Positions 18,717 through 26,444 of a stretch of 55,847 nt of DNA are shown here, piece by piece. The notes below the pieces were generated by a model that worked only from the letters and a program-made list of their open reading frames with translations, was not told the origin of the DNA and searched no databases. The stretch lies in NCBI GenBank assembly GCA_002686255.1, contig NZAZ01000127.1, positions 1 to 55,847 on the forward strand, in the 5' to 3' direction. How positions within the stretch are numbered: position 1 is the stretch's first letter; every line of letters begins with the position of its first letter. The stretch is from Rhodospirillaceae bacterium (lineage in GTDB: Bacteria; Pseudomonadota; Alphaproteobacteria; Rhodospirillales; Casp-alpha2). The position numbers and the translations under genes were made by a program.

Positions 18717-20012
18717 TTACTCCTCGTCGAGAAACGCGTCCGCTTCGCTGCGTTCGATCCGGCGCTTGAGCTTCAGAAGCTCGCGGCGCCTCCCGTCTTC
18801 GGCGATCAGGCTCTCCACATACCGCCCTTGGAACAGGTCGATACCCACGGAGTGACCGAAATCGATGGCTTCCCGGTTGTCGCAGCGGCACAGGATCAGC
18901 CGGTCGGGGCCGCCGCGCTTGATGATTTCACGGATTTTTTCGTGCAGTTCATCGCCGCCGTCCACCAGATCGGTATGCCAGATCAGTTTCGCGATGTCGG
19001 CGCCGAGGCGTTCGCGGTCGATGATGTCGATGGTCCGCGCCGTCAGGCCGTCGAGACAGACCTTGTAGCCTTTCTCCTGGACAAACTCGCGGGCGAACAA
19101 ATAGGACGCCAGATCGCGGAAGATGTCTTCCTTTTGCAGTTCGATGATCATGGTGCCCCGGCGCCTGGCGGCTATGTTGTCGTCGAAGGACTGAAATCCC
19201 GGGGACAACAACGTAGCGACATTGATGTTGAAGCTGATGTCGCCCGACATGGAAATGCCGTCGGTCTTGGTCAGCATGGAAAGCATGCGCTGATCGAGCG
19301 TCGTCGTCAGGTGCTGGAACAGCCACCGGTTGGCGGCCAGGTTGACGTCCGGAAGCATGGTTTCGCGCAGATCCTTGATCGAAATGAACAACTCCGAAAA
19401 AATCCGCTCGGGCACCATGTTCGAATCCACCCGGCAGATGAACTGCCGGCGCACCAGGTTGGAAAGGTCGGTCTTGGACAACGCCGTTTCGACCCTGGCC
19501 AGCACCCGCGGCGTCAGGGGTTCGCCCTGCTCCTGTTTCGTCTTCAAGGCGGCGCGGGCGTCCATGCGGCCGCGGACCTCGGTCTGGCGTTTCTGTTCGG
19601 CATGGGCCATGCCCTGGACGATTTGCAGGACGGCGTCGAAATCCTGCTCGGCGTCGTACCAGGAAGCGAATTTTTGATCGGAATTCCCTTCCTCGACGAT
19701 CAGGGGGTCGTCGTCGAAAAGACAGCGGATTTGCTGGACCGCGGTTTCCACCTGGGGATGGGCGGTTTCCTTGTAAATGACGAGGATATCCGCGTTCTTG
19801 ACCGTAAACACCTGCCCGTCCATGGATTTAACGATGGTTTCGAAATTTCCGGCGGCGGTGCGGATGTGTTGTTGGCGCCGGTTCATGGGCCGAAGCAGGG
19901 ACAGGTGCAGGTGAACGGCCTTGCGGCCTTCCTTGTGCTTTTCCAGCCGGCGCATGTAGTCCAGCAGCAGGTTTTCCTGGCTCGGCGGTTGATTTTCAGG
20001 GGATATCGCCAT
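18717..20012 (-). CDS. Degenerate EAL-domain-like protein, paralogue of the next gene
   Basis: 431 residues. The C-terminal half (about 225-400) follows the EAL phosphodiesterase pattern: SFNINVATLL (260-269), MIIELQKEDIF (288-298) where EAL should be, LDGLT (320-324) where the DDFG loop should be, and GIDLFQGRYV (390-399) matching the terminal QGxxF. The Glu and Asp residues needed for metal binding and c-di-GMP cleavage are missing, so it is probably not an active enzyme. Residues 30-100 resemble a worn GGDEF-type fold, with GQVFTVKNADILVIYK. The C-terminus is charged. It is 11 bases convergent with cobT and 27 bases after its paralogue. It may be a scaffold or c-di-GMP sensor; this is inference. 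Confidence 0.65.
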   Translation of the reverse strand: MAISPENQPPSQENLLLDYMRRLEKHKEGRKAVHLHLSLLRPMNRRQQHIRTAAGNFETIVKSMDGQVFTVKNADILVIYKETAHPQVETAVQQIRCLFDDDPLIVEEGNSDQKFASWYDAEQDFDAVLQIVQGMAHAEQKRQTEVRGRMDARAALKTKQEQGEPLTPRVLARVETALSKTDLSNLVRRQFICRVDSNMVPERIFSELFISIKDLRETMLPDVNLAANRWLFQHLTTTLDQRMLSMLTKTDGISMSGDISFNINVATLLSPGFQSFDDNIAARRRGTMIIELQKEDIFRDLASYLFAREFVQEKGYKVCLDGLTARTIDIIDRERLGADIAKLIWHTDLVDGGDELHEKIREIIKRGGPDRLILCRCDNREAIDFGHSVGIDLFQGRYVESLIAEDGRRRELLKLKRRIERSEADAFLDEE

Positions 20013-20039
20013 CGGTCAGGTCGCTCTTGATGTCCGTTC

Positions 20040-21416
20040 TCAAGCCTTGGGCGCGGGCTTGGGCTGGGGTTGCGCCGGGGCCGGTTGCGCCGCCGGCTGC
20101 GCCGGAGCGGCGGGCCGTGCCGGGGCCGGTTGCGGCGGCGGCTTCGGCTTCGATTCGGCCCTGGCTTTCTCCGCCTGCGCCTCGGCAAGCTTTCCTATCA
20201 CGTCGTCGATTAAAAAGCCCTGAAAGCGGCTGATGCCCATCGACAAACCCCATTTCACCGCATTTTCGCTATCGACCCGGGCCAGGATCACGCTGTCCTT
20301 TCCGGTCGCCGCCACCACCTCGCGTATTTCCGCCAGGCGGGTGGAATCGGTATCACCCTCGAATTCCGGCCCCCAGGCGATCTTGACCAAATCCGATTGC
20401 AGCTTCCCGGGATCGAAAAACCGCGGGGCCAAGGGGCTGAGGCCGTCCACCAGGACCCGGTAGCCCTGTTCCTGAAGCGAATCCCGCGCGTAACCGTAGG
20501 TATTCATGTCGGCGAAGATATCGAAAACCTGCATTTCCACCACCACCCTCGAGGCGCTTTTTCCGATGGCCTTGTGGAAATTCTGGAAATCCCTGGAAAG
20601 GATGGTGTCGACGTTCAGGTTCAGACTGATGGGACTGGCCATGCCTCCGATATCGCGGTTCGCCAGCACCGCCAGCATCCGCTTGTCCAGCGTCTCGGTC
20701 AGGTGCTGGAACAGCCACGGCGAAGAGAACAGATCGACCTCGGGCGCGATCCGTTTCTTCAGTTCGGCCATGGAAACGAAATGCTCGCGGAAGACGATGC
20801 CGCGGGGGCCGTCCGGCCCCATCTCCAGGCAGGTTTGTTCGTGGATCAGATCGGCGACCCGGGTGCCTTGTAGTTTCCGGTTGATGGCCGCCAGGTTCAT
20901 GGCGCCCAGGGGTTCGCCCTTCTCCCGGTCTTCCTTGGTCTTGTCCTGGACCCTGTGCTGCATGCTCCGCTGGGCCCCGACGGCTAGGTCGTTGACGATG
21001 CCGACGAAGGTCGAGAAGTCGTCCGGCTGGCCGAGGTCGTACCAGGTCGAAAAAGAGTCCTCGAAGGCCTCTTCCTCGTTGGCCAGCAACGGGTCCTCGC
21101 CGAACAGCGCCAGCACCTTGTCGACGGCGGCGGCGGCGTCATCGACGGGAACGTTCCGGCATATAAGGATCAGGTCCGCGTTGTGGATCGAAAAAACGGT
21201 GGCTTCGAAGTTTTCAATCAGCGGATCGAACGTCCGGGCGGCGATACCGAGGAAATGAGGCTGGCGGTTCGAGGCTTTCAGCTTCGACAGGTAAATATGG
21301 ACCCCGTAAACGCCGGCCGGGTTCGCCTCGATACGCTTGAGGCGGGACAGCAGCAAGCTTTCCTCGCCGGTCTCCGGTTCGCGGTATCCGCCGCTAGCGT
21401 AGCCGAGTTCGGCCAT
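20040..21416 (-). CDS. Degenerate EAL-domain-like protein with Pro/Ala-rich tail
   Basis: 458 residues, sharing its whole architecture with the preceding feature: WLFQHLTETLDKRMLAVL against WLFQHLTTTLDQRMLSML, ISLNLNVDTILSRDFQNF against ISFNINVATLLSPGFQSF, and RFQGFLIDDV at the C-terminal end of the EAL-like fold. It also lacks the EAL and DD catalytic residues. The last 45 residues are a low-complexity tail of PAP and PKP repeats with lysines. The N-terminal 110 residues (VYGVHIYLSKLKASNRQ, FSIHNADLILICRN) look like a degenerate GGDEF-type domain. The two genes form a two-gene operon and are likely a tandem duplication that diverged. Confidence 0.65.
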   Translation of the reverse strand: MAELGYASGGYREPETGEESLLLSRLKRIEANPAGVYGVHIYLSKLKASNRQPHFLGIAARTFDPLIENFEATVFSIHNADLILICRNVPVDDAAAAVDKVLALFGEDPLLANEEEAFEDSFSTWYDLGQPDDFSTFVGIVNDLAVGAQRSMQHRVQDKTKEDREKGEPLGAMNLAAINRKLQGTRVADLIHEQTCLEMGPDGPRGIVFREHFVSMAELKKRIAPEVDLFSSPWLFQHLTETLDKRMLAVLANRDIGGMASPISLNLNVDTILSRDFQNFHKAIGKSASRVVVEMQVFDIFADMNTYGYARDSLQEQGYRVLVDGLSPLAPRFFDPGKLQSDLVKIAWGPEFEGDTDSTRLAEIREVVAATGKDSVILARVDSENAVKWGLSMGISRFQGFLIDDVIGKLAEAQAEKARAESKPKPPPQPAPARPAAPAQPAAQPAPAQPQPKPAPKA

Positions 21417-21495
21417 GATTCATCCTGTCTTACGGGCCCCAAGGCCCGGTTTCGGGAATCCCCCTCACGGCCCCGCGCATAGGCCGCTCAGCCTA

Positions 21496-21764
21496 GGCCA
21501 TGGACTCATAAATGGAGATGAACTGTGATCGGCGGATGGCCCGTTTCGGCAGGAAGGGGCGCGAAAGCGGGGCCAAAGCCCCGGTGAGGGTTCCTGACGC
21601 ACCGAAACGGGCCATAGGCCGACCCCTCTCGGGGCGCGGTTATTTTGTCCACTGGGCATCGTCGTGTCGTCGGTCATGATGCTTTGGCATCACTCCATCC
21701 TAACTCCTTGCCAGTAAACAAAACAACACGCGTCACAGTCATCCCCATTTATGAGTTCATGACC
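21496..21764. mobile_element. 269-bp non-autonomous transposable element (MITE-like), flanked by TA
   Basis: Terminal inverted repeats of 26 bp: GGCCATGGACTCATAAATGG at 21496 and, reading inward from 21764, GGTCATGAACTCATAAATGG; 23 of 26 match, and similarity continues another 9 bases with a one-base indel. Both ends are flanked by TA (21494-21495 and 21765-21766), the target duplication typical of IS630/mariner elements and some IS5 elements. Inward on the minus strand a GGAG-preceded ATG near 21691 reads MPKHHDRRHDDAQWTK then stops. This might be the remnant start of a transposase. No other coding sequence is visible inside. Confidence 0.75.
21538..21613. other. Strong stem-loop inside the transposable element
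   Basis: Outer arms GGCCCGTTTCGG (21538-21549) and CCGAAACGGGCC (21602-21613) pair perfectly over 12 bp. Inside are AGGAA/TTCCT (21551-21555/21591-21595) and GGGGC/GCCCC (21569-21573/21578-21582), so the whole segment folds into one long rod. The rest of the gap 21417-21889 holds the element ends and a short AT-rich stretch before the phosphatase gene. Confidence 0.6.
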
Positions 21765-21889
21765 TAAGGTAAATTATCAGATCGAACCATTAAATCAGAT
21801 TACCGCCAAAACAACCGCCGCCGGGGTCCCGGTCCGTTTCGGGGGCCTCCTTGCCGCCGGGTCGCCGCTGGGCCATCATATTGCCAGAG

Positions 21890-22675
21890 ATGACTCCTCG
21901 ACGCCAGAGCACCGGCAATGGCCGGCCGGGCCGGGAACCGGCGGCGGACGCCCCGGTTTCCCCCCGCGTGCCGGAGAATTGCCGCGTTTACGCCATCGGC
22001 GACATCCACGGACGGGCCGACCTGCTCGGCCGGCTGCACGGGCAAATCCTCGACGACGCCAAGACCGCCCCGGACCTGCGCAAGGTCGTGGTTTATGTCG
22101 GCGATTACATAGACCGGGGGCCCGACAGCTTCGACGTTATCGACGGCCTGATCGAAGCACCGCTTGAGGGATTCGAGCGCCATTACCTTAAGGGCAACCA
22201 TGAGGACATGATGATCGCGTTTATGGAAACGGGAAACCACGGCGAAACCTGGATCGTGAACGGCGGCCGCAACACCCTGGACAGTTACGGCATCGGTCTT
22301 TGGGATTTGCTTGGCGACTTGCGGGGCCTGCAAAACGCGCGCGACAAGCTCCGCCAAGCCGTCCCCGAAAGCCATTGGAAATTCCTCACCGGGCTTGAAA
22401 TGCATCATGCCGAAGGCGATTACCTGTTCGTCCACGCCGGCCTGTGCCCCGGGGTGGCGTTGCGGGACCAAAGCGAGTTCGACCTGATGTGGATCCGCGA
22501 GGAATTTCTGTATTCCGACGCCGACCTGGGGTCCATGGTCGTCCACGGCCACACCTCGTGCCCGGAGCCTGAAATCCGGACCAACCGCATCGGCATCGAC
22601 ACCGGGGCCTGGCGCTCGAACCGGCTGACGGCGCTGGTGCTGGAAGCCGGCACCCGGCGTTTTTTGCGGACCTAG
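21890..22675 (+). CDS. PPP-family serine/threonine-type metallophosphatase
   Basis: 261 residues from the ATG at 21890; an upstream ATG at 21851 gives an unconserved 13-residue extension. The three PPP signature motifs are in order: YAIGDIHGRADLLG, VYVGDYIDRGPDSFDV and YLKGNHEDMM. Later HAGLCPGVALRDQ and VVHGHTSCPEPE supply the remaining metal ligands. It is a bimetal phosphoesterase. The substrate could be a phosphoprotein, Ap4A or another phosphoester. It is followed by the UDP-sugar and heptose genes, but nothing in the sequence ties it to them. Confidence 0.88.
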   Translation: MTPRRQSTGNGRPGREPAADAPVSPRVPENCRVYAIGDIHGRADLLGRLHGQILDDAKTAPDLRKVVVYVGDYIDRGPDSFDVIDGLIEAPLEGFERHYLKGNHEDMMIAFMETGNHGETWIVNGGRNTLDSYGIGLWDLLGDLRGLQNARDKLRQAVPESHWKFLTGLEMHHAEGDYLFVHAGLCPGVALRDQSEFDLMWIREEFLYSDADLGSMVVHGHTSCPEPEIRTNRIGIDTGAWRSNRLTALVLEAGTRRFLRT

Positions 22676-22677
22676 GC

Positions 22678-22695
22678 GTAATACCAAGGATCAAC
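22678..22695. repeat. Copy A of an 18-bp intergenic repeat
   Basis: GTAATACCAAGGATCAAC just after the phosphatase stop codon. The exact reverse complement occurs at 33598-33615 at the end of dnaA. A diverged cousin (TCCTTGGTGTTATTG) is near 55470 upstream of fabA. Confidence 0.6.
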
Positions 22696-22773
22696 CGCCT
22701 CGCGTACCCTTTCGGCTTTGTCCGCGCCGTGGCGAAGTGCTAGGTTCGGCGCGGTTTTCAGAAGGATTGGGTC

Positions 22774-23715
22774 ATGGCGGCCAGGAAAAAAGTGCTCGTC
22801 ACCGGCGGCGCCGGGTTTGTCGGCTCGCATCTTTGCGACCGCCTCGTCGAGGACGGCCATGACGTGCTTTGCGTCGATAACTTCTTCACCGGCACCCGGG
22901 ACAACCTTATCGGCCTTTTCGACCAGCCCCACTTCGAGTTGATGCGCCACGACGTAACCTTTCCGCTTTACGTCGAGGTCGATGAAATCTTCAACCTGGC
23001 CTGCCCGGCGTCGCCGGTCCATTACCAGTACGACCCGGTGCAGACGACCAAGACCTCGGTCCACGGCGCCATCAACATGCTGGGCCTGGCCAAAAGGACC
23101 AAGGCAAAAATATTGCAGGCGTCGACGAGCGAGGTTTATGGCGACCCGGAAGTGCACCCGCAGACGGAGGACTACCGGGGCAACGTCAATTCCATCGGTC
23201 CCCGCGGCTGTTACGACGAGGGCAAGCGCTGCGCGGAGACGCTTTTTTTTGACTATTACCGCCAGTACGGCACCAACATCCGGGTCGCCCGGATCTTCAA
23301 CACCTACGGACCGCGCATGCTCCCCAACGACGGCCGCGTGGTGTCGAATTTCATCGTCCAGGCGCTGCGGGGAAAACCGATCACCCTTTACGGCGACGGC
23401 GGCCAGACCCGGTCCTTTTGTTACGTCTCCGATCTGATCGAGGGATTGATTGGCCTGATGGAGGCGCCGGACGAGATGACCGGACCGGTGAACCTGGGTA
23501 ACCCGACGGAATCGACGATCCGCGAACTGGCGGAAAAGATCATCGACATGACCGGGTCGGAGTCCGAATTGGAGGAACACCCCCTTCCCGGCGACGACCC
23601 GTTGCAGCGTTGCCCCGACATCGGCCTGGCGAAATCGGCGCTGGGGTGGGCGCCCCGGGTGGCGCTCGAAGACGGCCTGGAAAAAACCATCGGCTATTTC
23701 AAGGAAACGCTGTAG
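22774..23715 (+). CDS. UDP-glucuronate decarboxylase-like NAD-dependent epimerase
   Basis: 313 residues, extended short-chain dehydrogenase. Rossmann motif [16 protein letters not shown] near 9, [14 protein letters not shown] near 117, and the catalytic YxxxK as [17 protein letters not shown] near 145. [22 protein letters not shown] and NTYGPRM are typical of UXS proteins, which convert UDP-glucuronate to UDP-xylose. It could alternatively be a dTDP-glucose 4,6-dehydratase-like or GDP-mannose enzyme, but the SPVHYQYDP block favours UXS. It precedes gmhA and hldE, consistent with envelope polysaccharide supply. Confidence 0.85.
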   Translation: MAARKKVLVTGGAGFVGSHLCDRLVEDGHDVLCVDNFFTGTRDNLIGLFDQPHFELMRHDVTFPLYVEVDEIFNLACPASPVHYQYDPVQTTKTSVHGAINMLGLAKRTKAKILQASTSEVYGDPEVHPQTEDYRGNVNSIGPRGCYDEGKRCAETLFFDYYRQYGTNIRVARIFNTYGPRMLPNDGRVVSNFIVQALRGKPITLYGDGGQTRSFCYVSDLIEGLIGLMEAPDEMTGPVNLGNPTESTIRELAEKIIDMTGSESELEEHPLPGDDPLQRCPDIGLAKSALGWAPRVALEDGLEKTIGYFKETL

Positions 23716-23760
23716 GCGCTTCTTTGCATAGGCGGGCGTAAACAGAGTAAATATGAGTTT

Positions 23761-24339
23761 ATGGACTTAAACGCCTTTTACGAAGCCGAGTTCGATCATC
23801 ACCAATCGGCCCTGGACGCCACCCGCGAGGCGCTTATGGAGCCGTTTTCCCGGCTCATCGGCATTTGCGCCGAAGCCATCCGGGCCGGCAACAAGCTGGC
23901 GCTGTTCGGCAACGGCGGCAGCGCCGCCGATTGCCAGCACATCGCCACCGAATTGACGGTGCGCTACATCACCGACCGCGACCCCATCCGCGCCATTGCG
24001 CTGACCACCGACACCTCGGCCCTGACGGCGATCGCCAACGACTGGTCCTTCGACGACCTGTTCGCCCGTCAGGTCGAGGCCCTATGCCGGCCCGGAGACG
24101 TGGCGTTGGCCATTTCGACCTCGGGCAACAGCGGGAACGTCATCCGCGGTCTCGAGACGGCCAAGGAAATAGGAGCGATTCCGGTGGGCTTCGGCGGCAA
24201 GGGCGGCGGGCGCATGGTCGGCCTGGCCGATCCGTTGTTGGTCGTGCCGTCGGACATCACGTCCCGCATCCAGGAGATGCACATCATCCTCGGCCACATG
24301 CTGTGCGGGGCCCTGGAACAGGAGCTCGGCCTGATATGA
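23761..24339 (+). CDS. gmhA: Phosphoheptose (sedoheptulose 7-phosphate) isomerase
   Basis: 192 residues, the usual GmhA size. SIS-domain motifs are LFGNGGSAADCQHIATELTVR near 50-70 and AISTSGNSGNVIRGLETAK near 117-135, with a C-terminal HIILGHMLCGALEQEL. It converts sedoheptulose 7-phosphate to D-glycero-manno-heptose 7-phosphate for LPS inner core. The stop overlaps the hldE start (ATGA), so the two are coupled. The 20 bases around the start codon resemble a terminal repeat of the element at 21496. Confidence 0.93.
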   Translation: MDLNAFYEAEFDHHQSALDATREALMEPFSRLIGICAEAIRAGNKLALFGNGGSAADCQHIATELTVRYITDRDPIRAIALTTDTSALTAIANDWSFDDLFARQVEALCRPGDVALAISTSGNSGNVIRGLETAKEIGAIPVGFGGKGGGRMVGLADPLLVVPSDITSRIQEMHIILGHMLCGALEQELGLI

Positions 24340-25796
24340 CGGATCGCGCCCAACTGGTGCCGCTCATCGGCGCCCTGGCCAAGGCCCGGGTGCTTTGCGT
24401 CGGCGACGTGATGCTGGATCATTTTAATTATGGATCAGTCGATAGGATCTCGCCCGAAGCGCCTATACCGGTGCTCAAGGTGGAGCGCGAGGACGCCATG
24501 CTCGGCGGCGCCGGCAACGTCGTCCGCAACCTCCGATCGCTCGGCGCCCAGGCCCGCTTCGTCACCGTCGTCGGCAACGACGGCGCCGGCAAGGCGATTG
24601 CCGGACAAATCAGGGGCCACGGCGTTGCCGACAAGCCGATCGTCGACGACGGGCGGCGGACATCGACCAAAACGCGCTACCTGGCCGGCGGGCAGCAGGT
24701 GCTGCGCGCCGACAGGGAAACCGACCATCACCTGCCGCCGAAGGTCGAAAAGAGTCTGATCAGGGCCGCCGCCAGCGCCATGCGGGGCTGCAAGGTCGTG
24801 GTGCTGTCCGACTACGGCAAGGGCGTGCTGACCGGCAAGGCGGCGGCCGAGATCATCAAGATCGCCCGCAAGGCCAAGAAAATCGTGATCGTCGACCCCA
24901 AGGGAGTGGATTTCGGCCGTTACCGGGGCGCCGGCCTGATCACGCCCAACCTGCGGGAACTGGCCGAGGCCGCCGGCAAGGCGGTCGAAACCGACCACGA
25001 CGTCACCGCCGCCGCCAAATACCTGATCCGCAAACACAAATTCGGCGCCGTGCTGGTGACCCGAAGCGCCGACGGCATGACCGTGGTGCCGGCGAAAGGC
25101 TGGGCCGTCCATCTGGCGGCCGAGGCGCAAGAGGTATTCGATGTTTCCGGCGCCGGCGATACCGTGGCCGCGGCCGTTGCCGCCGCGCTGGGCGCCGGCA
25201 TCCAACTGGCCGACGCCGCGGCCTTGGCCAACGTCGCCGCCGGCATCGTCGTCGGCAAGGTCGGCACGGCGGCGGCCTATGCCGCCGATGTCGTCGCCCG
25301 GCTCCATCACCAGGACCTTTCGAGCGCCGAGGCCAAGGTTTTGTCCGCCCAACAGGTCAAGGACCGGGTCGACGCCTGGCGCCGGGCCGGTCACAGGATC
25401 GGCTTCACCAACGGATGTTTCGACCTTCTGCATCCGGGCCACGTGTCGCTGCTGAGACAGGCCAAACGGGCCTGCGGGCGGCTGGTGGTGGGGCTGAATT
25501 CGGATGCGTCGGTGGTGAGCCTGAAAAGCGACGGCCGCCCGGTGCAGTCGGAAGCCGCCCGGGCCACGGTGCTGGCGTCGCTGGCGACGGTGGACGCGGT
25601 GGTGATCTTCGCCGAAAAAACGCCGTTGAAGCTGATCAAGGCCCTGAAGCCGGACGTCTTGGTCAAGGGCGCGGATTACGACCTCGAAGGCGTCGTCGGC
25701 GCCGACGTGGTCAAGCGCCGCGGCGGCAAGGTCCTGCTGGCGAAGCTGGAACCGGGCTTTTCGACGTCCGCGACCATCGCCAGGATGACAAAATAA
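24336..25796 (+). CDS. hldE: Bifunctional heptose 7-phosphate kinase / heptose 1-phosphate adenylyltransferase
   Basis: 486 residues. The N-terminal PfkB/ribokinase domain has VGDVMLDHF, GGAGNVVRNLRSLG and the anion-hole DVSGAGDTVAAAVAAAL near 270. The C-terminal (from about 345) is a nucleotidyltransferase with GFTNGCFDLLHPGHVSLL, whose HPGH is the catalytic HxGH. It makes ADP-heptose for LPS. The ATG overlaps the gmhA stop by 4 bases. Longer open frames extend into gmhA but are only a shadow, so this start is used. Confidence 0.94.
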   Translation: MTDRAQLVPLIGALAKARVLCVGDVMLDHFNYGSVDRISPEAPIPVLKVEREDAMLGGAGNVVRNLRSLGAQARFVTVVGNDGAGKAIAGQIRGHGVADKPIVDDGRRTSTKTRYLAGGQQVLRADRETDHHLPPKVEKSLIRAAASAMRGCKVVVLSDYGKGVLTGKAAAEIIKIARKAKKIVIVDPKGVDFGRYRGAGLITPNLRELAEAAGKAVETDHDVTAAAKYLIRKHKFGAVLVTRSADGMTVVPAKGWAVHLAAEAQEVFDVSGAGDTVAAAVAAALGAGIQLADAAALANVAAGIVVGKVGTAAAYAADVVARLHHQDLSSAEAKVLSAQQVKDRVDAWRRAGHRIGFTNGCFDLLHPGHVSLLRQAKRACGRLVVGLNSDASVVSLKSDGRPVQSEAARATVLASLATVDAVVIFAEKTPLKLIKALKPDVLVKGADYDLEGVVGADVVKRRGGKVLLAKLEPGFSTSATIARMTK

Positions 25797-25808
25797 CCAC
25801 CAGGCGGC

Positions 25809-26441
25809 GTGGAAAACCTTTTTTTCCATCCCACCCCCCTCGAGGCGCAGGCGATCTATGGACTGGCGTGGCTGAGCTTCGGCGTCGTTCACTCCGTCCT
25901 CGCCGGGGCCGGCGCGAAACGACGGCTGGATTCGTTGTTCGGGGCCTATTACCGGCTCGCCTATAACCTATGGGCGGGGCTTCATATCGCCGCCGTATGG
26001 GCGCTCGGCCGGGCATTGGTGGGCGACCGGGCGAGTTTCGCCCCCACGGCCGCAGTCGAAAACGCGCTGGTTGGCGTTTACGTCCTCGGCTGGGTGGTGC
26101 TGGTGATGGCGCTGCGCGAATACGACCTCGGCCGGTTTTCGGGCCTGGCGCAAATCCGCGCCCACGGGAAGGGAAACACGCTATCCGAGGACGAGCCGCT
26201 TATCATCAGTGGCCTGCACCGGTTCGTCCGTCATCCGCTTTATTTGGGCGCCTATCTGATTCTATGGGGCGGCGCCACGGGCGATTTCGGACTGGCGACG
26301 GCGGTCTGGGGATCGGCGTACCTCTTCATCGGCACGTATTCCGAGGAACGGAAGCTGCTGGCCCTTTATGGCGACGAATTCCGCGACTACAAAGACCGGA
26401 TTCCCGCCGTCATCCCGTGGCGGGGGCGGGCAAGTGGATAG
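25809..26441 (+). CDS. Membrane methyltransferase, isoprenylcysteine carboxyl/phospholipid methyltransferase type
   Basis: 210 residues from a GTG 12 bases after hldE. Three to four hydrophobic segments (about 15-32, 50-70, 85-100 and 145-180) precede or surround the ICMT-family signature RFVRHPLYLGAYLILWGG (near 137) and the C-terminal EERKLLALYGDEFRDYKDRIPAVIPW. Such proteins methylate small lipidic or other substrates with SAM. The substrate here is unknown. It ends 3 bases from the convergent penicillin-binding protein stop. Confidence 0.8.
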   Translation: MENLFFHPTPLEAQAIYGLAWLSFGVVHSVLAGAGAKRRLDSLFGAYYRLAYNLWAGLHIAAVWALGRALVGDRASFAPTAAVENALVGVYVLGWVVLVMALREYDLGRFSGLAQIRAHGKGNTLSEDEPLIISGLHRFVRHPLYLGAYLILWGGATGDFGLATAVWGSAYLFIGTYSEERKLLALYGDEFRDYKDRIPAVIPWRGRASG

Positions 26442-26444
26442 AAT

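Noticed and set aside
22676..22773. tRNA gene in the gap before the epimerase
   Set aside because: No acceptor stem, D-loop or T-loop pattern is present.
24435..25892. 485-codon frame antisense to hldE
   Set aside because: Shadow of hldE; hldE has full domain support on the other strand.
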